Origin: Populus alba
Taxonomy: Eukaryota; Streptophyta; Magnoliopsida; Malpighiales; Salicaceae
Direction of reading: 5' to 3'
Assembly: GCF_005239225.2 (NCBI RefSeq)
Contig: NC_133297.1
Location: 22,357,882 to 22,421,881 of the forward strand
Length of the DNA: 64,000 bases
Shown: piece after piece, positions 1 through 12,570 of the stretch
Numbering within the stretch: the stretch's first letter is position 1
Layout: each line of letters starts with the position of its first letter
Made by a program: the position numbers and the translations under genes
The notes under the pieces: model-generated
What the model was told of the DNA's origin: nothing
Databases searched by the model: none
What the model saw: the letters and a program-made list of their open reading frames with translations, nothing else

Positions 1-1477
1 TATACATGTGAAAATCTATATATTTACAAAGAATAATCATAAAGCTTTACTTGAAGAATTTGATATGACTTAAATTTAAGGGGAGAAATAATAACAAAAT
101 TATCTTGTGTTGACAGGGGATATTCTTCTAGATAGACCGCATATCAGAGCTAGGACTAGTACATCATGTGTGATAGGTAGCTGCTTTCCATTTATTCTTA
201 GTCATTCATTATATTGGTATTATTTTTAGAATTTTTAATTTGTCATTAATATGTCTTGACATAACAAGAACCAAATAAGTGGAATAGGAATAAGAAAATG
301 TAATTTGATTAATCGTTCCAAGGATGAAGGATAATGATGTCAATGATTATTTGATATTGAAATTTATTCATCAATCAATCCCAAATAATAGGGAAGACTA
401 ATGATGTCGCTATGAAGGTATTGACATTGGCATTAATGATTAGTCATTCACAAATAATAGAAAAGATTAATGATGTCATTATAAAAGTATTGGTATCGTC
501 ATTAGTGATTAGTCATTCCTAAATAACAGGAAAGATGAATGATGTCACTACAAAGGTATTGGCATCGATATTAGTGATTAGTCATTTCCAGATAATAGAG
601 AAGACTAGTGATGTCAATACAAGGATATTAGCATCGATATTTATTAATTAGTTGTTCTAGGAAGAGCAAGAAAGGCTAATAATGTCAACACGAGCATGTT
701 AACATCGACATTAGTGATTAGTCATTCCTAGATAATAGGAAAGACTAGTGATGTCAATACAGGGATATTGGCATCAACATTTATTGATTAGTCGTTATAG
801 GAAGAGCGAGTAAGGGTAATGATGTCAACACGAGCATGTTGCCATCGATACTTATTGATTAGCTAACCAGTAGATTGGTGGCTAATGACACTAGGTGATT
901 TCGTATTGGAATAGTTTTTATTAACCATACCGAGGGGTGATGATTAATGATATCAATTTGACAATTGATATCCGCATTGAGCTGTTGATATAAAACTTAT
1001 CAAGTATGGAAGTGAATATATGTTTTAATTCCTTTTTATTGGAATTCTTTTATTTATTTGGTTTTGTATATTATTTGTTGTTTTATTTTCAGATTCCTCA
1101 CATTAGCTTCAGGATTAAAACACTTTATATTTTGTTCATGGAACATAATAAATAATATTAGGTTGGTTTTAGACTTAAAAGACATGTATGGGTATTATTT
1201 ATTATATGAAAGCGGCAATAGATGACCAAACAAAATAAATTCATAAAGCCTAATACAAAAAAGGTTAAAATATAAAGAGGGGTCTCATGAATATTTTTTT
1301 TTGTTTTTTCAAAAGTGCAACTCTATTCTACTACCTCAAATCTTTCAACAATGCATTTAAGGTTTTAAAGCCTTCAAGACCAACAATGCTTTTCAGGTTC
1401 AAGATTAGTTACCTTGCAACAAAGAAGTGAAGTGTTATTTGTGAATGTGAGAAAGAAATATGAAAGTTGTTCCCTTT
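1..1477. other. Left-edge AT-rich spacer, no gene seen
   Basis: No open frame of useful length and no recognisable protein remains. The only clear structure is the tandem array at about 330-885, annotated separately. The right edge is exact: it ends with CCTTT at 1473-1477, the target duplication of the solo LTR that follows. The sequence upstream of the nest therefore continues at 19965. The stretch could itself be an old LTR, since tandem arrays of this kind also occur in the LTRs further right, but I cannot place its ends. Confidence 0.5.
330..885. repeat. Tandem array, unit about 69 bp, about 8 copies
   Basis: The phrase AATGATGTC or TAGTGATGTC recurs near 331, 399, 468, 537, 605, 676, 743 and 815, a spacing of 68-71 bp. 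Between these, units share ATTGGCATCGATATT-like and GATTAGTCATTCC-like segments. Copies diverge by substitution more than by indel. No coding function is seen. Confidence 0.8.
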
Positions 1478-2546
1478 TATCGCATATGTGTGGCGTCGCG
1501 GCGATAGTCCACCCTTAAGGAAATGTTGTCTACCTGGAAAATATAGAGAGACAAGGAATTCTTGTTTCTTATTAGTAAAATAGACTAGGAGTCGCCACCT
1601 AGTATTCTGGTCACTAGAAACCCTAACTAGTCTCAAAGATGGGGTACGAAAACTGGTTGCATAAAAAGAAAGTATCAACACCCTACTACGCCCTACATGA
1701 GGTAAGCTGCATTGCTTTATTGTCTGATAAAATCTAAGGTTTTGGTTGCATTTTCTAATTGTTGGTCCGTCTAAAGGTTCAAGAAAAGTTCTCCTCAATA
1801 AGAAGGTTCTTATCTTAATGGAGTTAAAACTTAACCGTTCTAGCATCTGAAAAAAAAAAAAGAATTTAATATTCAGCATATGTATTACATGTAATGTTGT
1901 ACCCCATTTACTAAAGACAAACAAAATAACATTTTTTTGTTTCTGAAATTTTGGCCAATGTTCTCTTGACTTTAATAAACTAGTTATTAAAGCCAAAATA
2001 CATGCTGAAACACTGTTTTTTTAGTGTATGAAAAACACAATATGATGTTTTTAGCTTGAAGAAACTTGATCATATGCACAAAAATATATTTTTTTAATTT
2101 TTTTTTGTATTTTGGAAGTTTTGATGAAAACTAGGTATTTTTAATACCAGATTTTTATTTTTATGATGTAAAATACAGACCGATATTAATAAAAATGACA
2201 TAGAAAAATATGCGGGAAAATCCCAAATTTTCCAAAATGATTTTTTGAATTTTTAGTTATTGGGTCGGGCCTGACCCAAAACAAAATTGGGCCAAAACAG
2301 GCCCAAAGATAGCTGGTTACTATGATGTGCGCATAGTAACCAGTGAATTATAATTAGGTAGTTACTTTATATTTCATTTGCTGCAGAACGTGAATTGTTC
2401 ATGTTCTACATGCAAAAATGGAAATGAACGTGGAAAGGGGACAAGAGAGGGGGAGAGGATTACCTGGAGTGGAGAAGCTTGTGCGCTGTCATTGGAGGTG
2501 GCTAGCGGTGGCAGAGGCGATGACTAAGAAGCCTAGTGGTGGCCAT

Positions 2547-5095
2547 TGTTGTAACCTATTTTTGGGTCCCCACACAAAAAATAAAAACATATATAAAAAG
2601 ATAATAATAATAATAATAACAATAACAATAATAATAAATATATAGCCGGAAGAAATCAAGAAAAAATAATAGGAGGATAAAAATAAAAAGAATGAAATTT
2701 TGATAGTATATTCTTAAAGGATGAGAGCCTCGTTGGAAAAAGAAAATTTAATTTGAGAAGAAAAGTCCAAAATTGGATGTATATGGACTTAATTGGATTT
2801 TATTGAAGGTTTAATTGAATTTATAGAGGGTTTGATTGCAAGAAAAATGGATTTTTAAGTCAATTTGGGCTTTAATTGGAAGAAATTAAAGTTCTGGGCT
2901 TAATTGCATAAATATTGAAGTTTGATGGCCAATTAGGGACTTTATTGAGGAAATCCGAACCCAAGGACCAAATTAGAAAAGGCGCGTAAATAAAAGGGTT
3001 GTAATTAACCAAATCAGGGGCCAAATTAAAGAAATTGGAAGTTTATTGGTCAATTGAGGGTCAAATTGCATAAATCAGAGACCAATGACCAAAGTGAAAA
3101 AGGCGGCCAACTATAGAGGCGGCGATTGAAGTTGATAGGGATGCAATTGAATTAATTCTTAAAATCAAAATTACATTTTGAGGACTTAATAGAAGAAAGG
3201 ATAAATTGAGGGCTGATTTGAAAATTGACGCGTTTTGGCGCCTAGTTTTTATTTAAATGAAATGACGCATTTTGTATAAAACGACGCCGTTTCATGTTAA
3301 AAAAAAAAATGGAGAGCAGAACAGTGTCGTTTTGAGGGACACTATTCTTCTTTCTCCTTCCCCTGGACGTGCAGCAGGGAAGGTAGTAGGCAGTTTTCTT
3401 CTTCTTTCTTCATTAAGTCCTGCGAGCCGCGTGCCCTGCAGGAGAACCGAAACCCCACGCACCTTGATGATGAGAAATCAGGGGCGCCGTGCCTTGCTAG
3501 CCGTCCCCACCAACCAACCCGGCGTTGCCCTGCTCCCCATGCACAGCAATGAAGAGCCCCCGCTCTTGGCCCTATAAATAGAGACTCAATGGCAGCACGT
3601 GAAGGGGGGAGAAACAAATAGGAGTAGGATGAACTGAAAAACAAAGAAAACGAACCAAAACAAGAGAAACAAAATGGAGAGAACGAACAAGAAAGAGAGA
3701 GAGAGAACGAACTGACGAAAGGGAAAAACGAATCGAAAGAGGAAGAAAGGAAATGGAGGAGAAGGGAAGAACAGTAACCCCTCTCTCCGCCACTTGAAGC
3801 AGTAACACCGCTTCTTGAAGTCGTCGTTCGTGAGCCACGACACCGCCACCAACCTCCACCGCAGCACCGCCAGCGAAGCAGCTAGACCAATAACACACCG
3901 CCTCCTCTGCGCCAGGTAACTCTTCTTCCCCCTCATTGTTTTTGCGTTTTGTTGCTTTTTTCTCCTGCATGCAGAACGAATAGCGTTCTGCATGCAGGAG
4001 GGGAGGGGGAAAATAATCCCCCCCCGGTCAGTTATGTTGCTGGGCCAGGCTGATTTTAGCCCAGCATTGTTGGTTTTTTTTCCTTCTCTAGGCCAGGCTG
4101 GTTCTGGCCCGGCCATATGTTTGTGGCCCAGCCCTACTGTTTGGCCGGGTTTGGCCCAGACTAAAATAGGAGATTTTGCTGGGCCGAGATCGGCCTAATC
4201 CCTTTTGGGGCTGAGTCCGGCCTAGTTAGTTTGGGCCAACCCGGCCTAGCCACTTAATATTATATATTATAATGTTTTTTATATTATTTTATATATATAA
4301 ATATATATAAAATAAAATAATTCTGAAAAATCCTTAAAAAAATTGTTGATTTTCCTGTATATTTTTATACCATAAAGATACAAATCCAGTATTAAAAATA
4401 CCCGGTTTTCGTCAAGACATCAAAAAATATATAAAAGAAAATGTTTTGTTTTCATGCATACGGCCAAGTCTCTTCAAAATATATATATATATATATCATC
4501 ACATCATATTTGCATACAACAAAGGAAATTTCAAAAAATATATATATGTATTAACATGCACTTTGGCTTTAAACAACAAGTTTGTTAGAGCCATGAGAAC
4601 TAGGCCAATATTTCAAAAAAAAATTAAAAATCTTTTTGTCTTTTAGTATCTGGGATTACAAATTTATACGTAAAATGTATTCCTGATATTAAAAATATAG
4701 TTTTTATATAGACGTTAGAACAGCTAGGTTTTTACCCGATAAGATAAGGGATCTCCTTATTGGGGAGGATTTTTCTTGAACCATAGACAGACCAACAACT
4801 AGAAATACAAAAACAGCTTAGCTTTTTATCAGACAATCAAACAATGCACCTTACCTTAGGTAAGGCGTAATTGGGGTACTAATACCTTCCCTTTATGCAA
4901 TCAATCCCCGTACCCGATCTTTGAGACTAGTTAGGGTTCCTAGTGACCAAAATACTAGGTGGCGACTCCCATTCCATTTTTCCACCAATAAACCACAAGA
5001 ATTTCTTGTCTTTCCATGTTTGCCATATAGATAGAATATTGCATTTTAGATTTGAAGTTGAACTATTTTTGTCGCGACGCCGCACACGTGCAATA
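2547..5095 (+). repeat. 5' LTR of the family-A element
   Basis: This 2549-bp LTR is matched along its length by 11504-13539 plus 16759-17216 (2494 bp). Shared landmarks include TGTTGTAACCTATTTTTGGG at the start, ACGCCGTTTCATG, CCCTATAAATAGAGACTC, GCCAGGTAACTCTTCTTCCC, GAACGAATAGCGTTCTGC and TTAGGGTTCCTAGTGACC. The last letters are TA rather than the usual CA, but the target duplication fixes the boundary. Open frames inside it (for example minus 3342-4116) are purine/pyrimidine-biased and not conserved as proteins. Confidence 0.9.
3573..3580 (+). promoter_or_regulatory. TATA box of the family-A 5' LTR
   Basis: CCCTATAAATAGAGACTC is conserved in the other LTR copy (TATAAAT at 12564-12570). 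It sits about 1 kb into the LTR, before a GA-rich transcribed-looking stretch. This is the expected U3/R arrangement; the transcription start is inferred, not shown. Confidence 0.75.
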
Positions 5096-5098
5096 GAA

Positions 5099-5118
5099 TG
5101 GTGACTCTGCTGGGGACC
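5099..5118 (+). promoter_or_regulatory. Primer-binding-site-like sequence
   Basis: TGGTGACTCTGCTGGGGACC begins three bases after the 5' LTR. It starts with TGG as primer sites do (complement of tRNA CCA ends). I could not assign the tRNA from memory with confidence. Position and form are the evidence. Confidence 0.65.
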
Positions 5119-5840
5119 TTGTAGACCAAGCTTTGTTTTTGTCTGATTTGTTTGTGTTTTCGTGTGTTTGATTGTTAATTTATGTATTTGCTTTATATTT
5201 TTACACATACTGTTCATGCATTATATAAAACTGTCTCATGCATCACTTACTTTGATTTTGAGAAGCACACACAGGCCTTAAGTTAGGTGGGGGATTAGCG
5301 ATTTGCCCTAGGACTATTGGTCAGGGTTCAAATGCGTGAAACATCCAACTCATATATGAGTGCCTGCTTGGTAATGGTGGGCATACATGTCTTAAATGTT
5401 CCTTGCAACGCCCCCATACTGTCTTTACGAAGAACGTAATTGGGCATATATGAGACCCTTCAAGACTAGATAGAAAACCTATATATTCTCACTAAATAAA
5501 TAGAGCTTGTCCTTAGAATGTGTATCTTACTTTCATTTGCATCAAGATTAATAATGTTAAACTCATCAATACAGGTTTTTGAGTTGAAATCATCTTTCTT
5601 TCTAAATGTGTTTTAGTAAGCTGCTATGATAAGAATTTGGCACCCTTCTTTATAGTTATCAGATCGACTCAGAAATCTTGCCTAAAGGATTACAAAAGTC
5701 ATGAATCAGCTCTAAAAAATACACATCACATATGCATCATATTTTCATCACGCATTTTGTTTTTAATTTATCATATGCATTCCAGATCGTGAAATATAAG
5801 TCCCACATCTAAAGTCCACCACACCCGATCCAGATCAAGG
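5119..5840 (+). other. Leader of the family-A element
   Basis: Untranslated leader between the primer-site-like sequence and gag. No clear open frame or conserved motif was seen. Confidence 0.5.
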
Positions 5841-7274
5841 ATGGAGAATGAATAAAGAGCTCACTTAGAGTTACACTATCAGACCGAGTTAGAATCCATA
5901 AAAAACAAAGTTGCTCAGCTAACCGACCTGCTCGAGCAACTTTTAAGAGCTAAGAATGGGGAGGGAACATCAGCACAACCGCCTGAAGGAGTGCCAGCAG
6001 CTCACATCCTTCAAGCATCTTAAAACCAGGGGGGAAACTCAGCCAATGAACAACATTTTGTGCCTATCACCCCTATTCAACCAACTCATGCTCCAATCAC
6101 TATTGACTTAACAACGGAGGGAACCCCAGATAATAGGTCTCCTAGTTTGATGGACTAGGACAAACTGTTTGCTTTAGAAGAAAGATTAAGGGTAGTTGAG
6201 GGTAATGACTGGTTTGACCCAATACGAGCAGCCAAAGTATGTCTGGTACCAAACATTATGGTGCCAAAGGATTTTAGGATACCAGATTTCATTAAGTACA
6301 CCGGTTTGGAATGCCCAAACACTCACTTTTGATCCTACTGCAACAAAATGACAAAAGTAATCCATGATGATAAATTGCTTATCTATTTCTTTCAAGATAA
6401 CCTCGTAGGATTTGCTTTGAGCTGGTACATGAGGTTAGACAATGTTAGGATCAGGAGCTGGAGAGATTTGGTGGAGGCGTTCCTTAAGCATTACAAGTTT
6501 AACCTGGAAATTGCCCTGGATCGAACAAGTCTAATGTCAATGGAGAAAAGAAGCCAAGAGTCAGTAAAGGCATATGCACAAAGATGGAGGGATAAGGCAA
6601 TGCATGTCCAACCCCCTTTAATAGAAATAGAAATGGTGACTTTGTTTGCCAATACCTTCAAGGCACCATATTATGAGCATTTAATGGGTAGCTCATCTCA
6701 GCATTTCTATGATGTTGTATGCATAACAAAAAGAATAGAGCAAGGGATTAAAGTTGGACACATAGCTGAGCCATTAGAGACGAAGGTTTTTATTGGAAGA
6801 AAAATGGAAGGTCACATTAACAACTTGGAAGGTGGGTACAAGGGTAAGAGAGTGGATTCACATAACCCACAAATACATACCTCTCATGTTGCCCACCTGA
6901 ACTTTAGCAAACCTTTTTCCCCTAATCGAACAAATAACCTGTCAAACAACCACCAAAGACCAAATACAAGATACATTTCAGAACAATTGCCGCCATTACC
7001 CATGCCTTTGAAGGACATGTATGCCAAACTACTGAGCATTGGAAAAATAGCTCCTATCCCCACATTACCACTACAACCATCATTCCCTATCTGGTACAAG
7101 CTCGAGTTAACTTACGAGTACCATGCTGGTATTCTCGAGCATGGTCTTAAAACATGCTACGCTTTCAAGAAAAGGTTGTTGGAGCTCATCAAGATAGGAT
7201 GGGTGTCATTTGAAGACAAACCTAACATCAATTCAAATCCATTACCTAGTCATGACGCAACTAATAGTGGATAA
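5841..7274 (+). pseudogene. gag: Decayed gag of a Tat-like Ty3/gypsy element
   Basis: The frame that starts with ATG at 5841 stays in register to the stop at 7272-7274 and contains four in-frame stops (5853, 6021, 6156, 6330) but no frameshift. After the last stop a 308-codon frame (6348-7274) is open. It contains a retrotransposon capsid region (LIYFFQDNLVGFALSWYM near its start, then SWRDLVEAFLKHYKFN and ESVKAYAQRWRDKA) and, near the C-terminus, YEYHAGILEHGLKTC. The last resembles the single zinc-finger-like C-x2-H...H...C block of Tat/Ogre gags with its first Cys changed to Tyr. Gag packages the element RNA into virus-like particles. The stops look like point mutations, so this copy is old or was mobilised in trans. 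No protease or polymerase follows. Confidence 0.85.
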
Positions 7275-8519
7275 AGGATTGGAAAACCTTGGTCAAGAAT
7301 TGTCAATGATGAATGTAAACACCTTGGAAGAAGATGGGATTGAAACAGATGACAAGAAAACACAAGTGGGGAAGGAAGATGAAGCACTGCCACAACTGAC
7401 TGTCCACACATTAAAAGAAGTCTCCGCCAAGACCTTTGTGCGCAAGTTGGCTCAGGGTGACAAGTTGCAGAACGGGGTGACCCAAGAAGCTCCCGTAGTT
7501 TTCAAAATGTAAACCAACTTTGTTTGCCTTAGCATGCTTTTGGCATTGCTTTTATTTGATTTTATTTTCTCTAGTTAACAATCAAGGCTCATGATGTCAG
7601 CTAGATTATGTGTTTGTCTTTGAGCCCACCTTTTTTTAAAATAAATGATGAGATTATGTGTTTTTTAAACAAGGTTGAGTGGTTACAAGGAAGGTATCAT
7701 AAAACGGTCAAAAATGAAATTTAAGAAAACCTAACCGTAAAGTACAACCCTCCCTCTGGATAGCATAATGAATTGCATGGATAAATGATTAAGTGGTCAC
7801 TCTATAATCACCTATAAATTTCTTTCAAGATAAGAATAGAGTTTATCAATCCTAACAATATGCATTTTAAAATGAGAAAAATTCATTATCCCTTCACTTT
7901 CTAAAGAGTTTATCGTTGGTGGTCCTATTTGAGCCGGAATGAATTTCTTCTTTATAAAAACCCGGATTAGGATCACACCCCACACTGAGGGCAATAAAAG
8001 ATATTTCATGAACAGTTTTACGTGATTTTAAAATAGGATGAGAGCACGTAGATTTGAAAAAGATAAGTTAAAGCATTTGACAAAAGCATGACAAAGAAGG
8101 CAATGACAAGTCATACATTTTGAAAAAAAAAGCTACTTGTAAAAAGTCGAAGACTTCTTCTCAAAGATATGATAGGTAAAAAGAGGCAGCATGAAAAATG
8201 AATCCAGCATACAACGTCAAAAGCAAGCTCATTTTAAGAGAGAGTTTCATGAAATAGAAGAAGATGATGGGACCTATGTTTCAAAACCAGGTAAGAATGC
8301 ATGCATGGCATCTAATCATAAATCATTGCATATATGTTTTTTTGAATTGTTATAGGAGGAATCCTTAATGTAATCCAACAAGATTATGGATGAAGAAAGA
8401 ATCATTGAGTTGATGATAGCAAAGAATCACGGCTTTGATTTTGGAACACCAATAAAGTGAGAAGAACCTATTAAGAAATTTTCAAAAGAAAACGAAAGGC
8501 TCAAACCCTGCCATCAAGA
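7275..8519 (+). other. Post-gag non-coding region of the family-A element
   Basis: Short open stretches continue to about 7512 in another frame (rich in Glu, Lys and Asp) and may be the tail of the original gag. After that no protease, reverse transcriptase or integrase motif is readable on either strand. The region is AT-rich and unique within the window. Confidence 0.6.
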
Positions 8520-8816
8520 AGAATGACATCGATATCAGCTTTGGTTAAAGGAGGTCGCTAGAAGGGATCTCATGTTTCAGCTTTGGTCAAAAGAGATTGC
8601 CAGAATGTATCTCATATTTCAGCTTTGGTTAAAGGGAATTGCCAAATGAGATTCTAGGTTGATAGAGCTACAGATATAGTTTTTTGGTTTTGGTTAAAGG
8701 AGATCGCTAGAAGGGATCTCATATTTTGGTTTTGGTCAAAGGAGGTCACCAGAAGGGATCTTATATTTTAGCTTTGGTTAAAGGGAATTGCCAGATGGGA
8801 TTCCAGGTTGATTGAT

Positions 8817-10416
8817 TGTGCATCAAAAGTATCATTAAGTCTTTTATTTTACATATGTATTTATTGTTTTTATTTGGGTTTTTTATAATAAGTGATGTGC
8901 TTTTTAGTAATGAAGTTTCTTTTAATGTTTCGATAGGTTTTTGGAGCTTAAATGAATTATTTCAAAAAATTCAACATCGAAATTCAGAACAAAGAATTGA
9001 AGAGAAATTTAGTTGAAGATTGAAGCAAATCTTGGTTCAAATAAGTGCTCCAAATTTGTCCCAAAAATCAATTCTATTCTAATTCTAGAAAAGAATATCA
9101 TATGATCTATTTCAAGCCCAAACTTGCCTTATGTTGTGTGCAAACTTCAACCATCAAACACTCAAGGTTTCAATGTCAATCTTAGCCCAAATAATAGGTA
9201 CATTTGTATACTTATTTGATGCTTAAACTCAGCCTCAAATCAGCCCCAAATCAACCTCCAAATCAGCCCAAGCACAATCCATGATCTTACATGTCCACAC
9301 AACAAATAACATCTGATTTATTTTTGGGCAATTCATTGATCTAAGAGGGCAAGCACATGGATTGAAAGCTGGAGGGGACATTGTGACATTATTTTGGGTC
9401 AAAAAGAAGAAAGAGACAGCTCATAAAGGAGGAAGAAAAATGTGCACCAAAGTGTTCTCCAAGCTGGCCTGATTTAATTTTCCAAAACACCTTTTGGTGT
9501 TATGCCCATAACTTTTGACTCAGGTGTCCAAATGAGATTTTCTCTAATGATCTGGAAATATAACAGAATTTCCTATAAATATGTCTCTAATAGCCATCTC
9601 CAAAGGAGGCTTTTAAGAGGGTCGAATTGTTGTCCAAAGTTAGAGTCAGATTTGTGTCCGAATTTTTACTGAAATTGTGTTGTGTTCTTATTTGTAGATT
9701 TCGGTTCTTTAGTTTGTAAAACTTTTTATTTCAGTTTTATTCAAGTTATTTCATGTTTATTAAAGTGTTCTTATATATAATCATGGTTGGCTAATCTCTT
9801 TCTTGGATCCAAATCAAGGATGATGGTGATTGAGGTGAGTTCTTTAAGATATGAATGAATCTTAATGTTTATCTTCTCATTTTCTTCATGAATGTTTCAT
9901 TATTGCAAAGAAATTTTAGAAATCATTTAGGTAATGTTATAATCTTGAATTTTTATGCACAAACCTTAGTTTTGGTATAGAGATTGTTTGATTCAATGTC
10001 TTACTTAAGATGAAAGTACTTGTTCATTCTTAAGCAATAATTAATCTTCATCTTTTTAAACTTCATTGTAATATCTTCCGATCTAATATCACCATCATTG
10101 ATATTAGGTTGAGTTATCTTATATATGTTGAAGAAATCACTGATACATCACCATTAAAATTGATTTGGACAAAGACTTACTTTTTCTTGTCTTTTAAAAT
10201 CTATTTACACTTTTTCATCTTTGAAAACAAATCCATCAATTATTTTCAACCAAGTTATTGTTAATTTAATGTCTCTTGAGTTTTTTTTGTTACCTAGCTT
10301 AATTTCCAGATCTAGCTCTCTGTGGATATGACCTCGATCTTACCGAGTTAATTGCTACATCGCACACTCGTGCACTTACGAGTTAAAACAAGCCGATCAT
10401 AAAAAGCGGTCAAGCA
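8817..10416 (+). mobile_element. 1.6-kb solo LTR nested in the tandem array
   Basis: It starts TGTGCATCAAAAGTATC and ends GCGGTCAAGCA. It is flanked by TTGAT (8812-8816) and TTGAC (10417-10421), a 5-bp duplication with one difference. Uninterrupted copies of the array read through this point, which confirms the insertion. It carries a TATA box (9574-9580) and near its end the segment CTCTGTGGATATGACCTCGA plus ACTCGTGCACTTACGAG. No coding capacity or partner LTR was seen, so it is a solo LTR of a Ty3/gypsy-type element. Confidence 0.85.
9574..9580 (+). promoter_or_regulatory. TATA box of the nested 1.6-kb LTR
   Basis: TTTCCTATAAATATGTCTC about 760 bp into the LTR; typical spacing and form for an LTR promoter. 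Confidence 0.55.
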
Positions 10417-11487
10417 TTGACCGAGCTACAAATATAGTTTTTTATTTTGGTTAAAGGAGGTCGCTAGAAGGATCTCGTATTTCGGTTTTGGTTAGAGGAG
10501 GTTGCCAGAAGGGATCTCATATTTTAGCTTTGGTTAAAGGGAATTGCCAGATGGGATTCCAGGTTGACCGAGCTACAAATATAGTTTTTTGATTTTAGTT
10601 AAAGGAAGTCACCAGAAGGGATCTCATATTTCAATTTTGGTTAAAGGAGGTCACCAGAAGGGATCTCATATTTCGACTTTGGTTAAAGGGAATCATTGGA
10701 TGGGATTCCAGGTTGACTGAGCTATAAACATAGATATTTTTTGGTTTTGGTTAAAGGAGGTCGCCAGAAGGGATCTCGTATTTCAGCTTTGGTTAAAGGG
10801 AATCGCTAGATGGAATTCCAGGTTGATTGAGCTACAAATATAGTTTTTTGGTTTTTGGTTAAAGAAGGTCACCAGAAGGGATCTCATATTTCGGCTTTGG
10901 TTAAAGGAGGTCACCAGAAGGGATCTCATATTTCAACTTTAGTTAAAAAGAATCGTCGAATGGGATTCCAAGTTGACTAAGTTATAAACATAGATATTTT
11001 TTTTGTTTTGGTTAAAGGAGGTTGCCAGAAGGGATCTCATATTTCAGCTTTGGTTAAAGGGAATCGCCAGATGGGATTCCAGGTTGATTGGGCTACAAAT
11101 ATAGTTTTTTGGTTTTGGTTAATGGAGGTCACCAGAAGGGATCTCAGGTTAATACAATCATAGTACTGATATCAGCTTTGGCTAAGGGAAATTGCCAAAT
11201 GGGATTTCAGGTTGGTCAAGCTACAAATATAGATTTTTAGTTAAAAGAGATCGCCAGAAGGGATCTCGGATGGAATGTCAGGCTAGTCGAACCGAAGTTA
11301 GAATTTAAAGGATCGCTAGATTGGGATCTCGAAGTGACTAAGTTTTCATCATAGATTTTGAGCTAAGGAGGATTGATGTAAAGACAAATTTTCAGATCGA
11401 TCAAACTTCGACAAGATCAGTTTTGAAAGTTCAGTTTTGTTTATCTTTATAAAAGTTACTACGCAAAACCCCTGCTCTGTAAGTATT

Positions 11488-11503
11488 ATAAAGAGGGAGC
11501 ATC
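11488..11503 (+). promoter_or_regulatory. Polypurine tract of the family-A element
   Basis: TAAAGAGGGAGCATC lies immediately before the 3' LTR start TGTTGTAACC at 11504. A purine-rich run at this position primes plus-strand DNA synthesis in LTR elements. Confidence 0.7.
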
Positions 11504-12563
11504 TGTTGTAACCTATTTTTGGGTCCCACACAAAAATAAAAAAAATATATAAAAAGATAAAATAATAACAATAAATAAATAATAATAAATAAATATATAG
11601 CCGAAAGAAATTAGAAAAAATAATAGGAGGCGGGAGCGCTCAGAAAATGGTCAGAAAAATTGATTAAGGAGGATAAAAATAAAAGATTGAAATTTTGATA
11701 GTATATTCTTAAAAGATGAGAGCCCCGTTGGAAAAAAGAAAATTTAATTTGAGGAGAAAAGTCCAAAATTGGATGTTTATGGACTTAATTGAATTTTATT
11801 GAAGGTTTAATGAATTTATAGAGGCTTTGATTGCAAGAAAATAGATTTTTAAGTCAATTTGGGCTTTAATTGGAAGAAATTAAAGTTCTGGGGTCAAATT
11901 ATAATTTTTTAGAGTTTATTTGGTCAAATCAGGGGCTTAATTGCATAAATATTGAAGTTTGATGGCCAATTAAAGACTTAATTAAGGAAATCCGAAACCA
12001 AGGACCAAATTGGAAAAGGCGCGTAAATAGAGGGGCTGTAATTAACCAAATCAGGAGCCAAAATAAAGAAATTGGAAGTTTATTGGTCAATTGAGGGTCA
12101 AATTACATAAATCAGAGACCAAGAACCAAAATGAAAAGGACGGCCAACTATAGGGGCGGCGATTGAAGTTGGCAGGAATGCAATTGAATTAATTCTTAAA
12201 ATCAAAATTACATTTGAGGACTTAATAGAACAAAGGATAAATTGAGGGTTGATTTGAAAATTGACGCGATTTGGCTCCTGTTTTTTATTTAAATGAAATG
12301 GCGTGTTTTATTTAAAACAACGCCGTTTCATGTTAAAAAAAAAAAAGGGAGAGCAGAACAGTGTCGTTTTGAGGGACATTATTCTTCTTTCTCCTTCCTC
12401 TGGACGTGCAACAGGGGAAGTCCTACGAGCCGTGTGCCCTGTAGAAGACCCGAAACCCCACCCACCTTGATGATGAGAAATCAGGGTCGCTGCACCCACC
12501 AACCAACCCGGCACTGCCTTGCTCCCTATGCACAGCAATGAAGAGCCCCCGCTCCCTTAGCCC

Positions 12564-12570
12564 TATAAAT
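12564..12570 (+). promoter_or_regulatory. TATA box of the family-A 3' LTR
   Basis: CCCTATAAATAGAGACTC, same context as 3573-3580 in the 5' LTR. Confidence 0.65.

Larger units (their letters stand above)
8520..11345 (+). repeat. Internal higher-order tandem array, in the expected place of pol
   Basis: The basic unit of about 41 bp reads like GGTTAAAGGAGGTCGCCAGA then AGGGATCTCATATTTC. It alternates with a longer block, GGTTAAAGGGAATCGCCAGA then TGGGATTCCAGGTTGA then GAGCTACAAATATAG. The second block closes composite units of about 110 or 150 bp (starts near 10424, 10569, 10719, 10829, 10979 and 11090). The array is interrupted by the solo LTR at 8817-10416, so true array length is about 1.2 kb. 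It lies between gag and the polypurine tract. Function is unknown; it could be spacer preserving packaging length, or a product of slippage during reverse transcription. Confidence 0.85.

Noticed and set aside
330..885. CRISPR-like regular repeats
   Set aside because: The units are contiguous and diverged, without short constant repeats and unique spacers; the genome is a plant genome.
3272..4198. Overlapping open frames of 68-176 codons in the family-A 5' LTR (also 12293-13185 in the 3' LTR)
   Set aside because: They lie in a purine/pyrimidine-biased LTR region, are not conserved in frame between the two LTRs, and encode low-complexity peptides.
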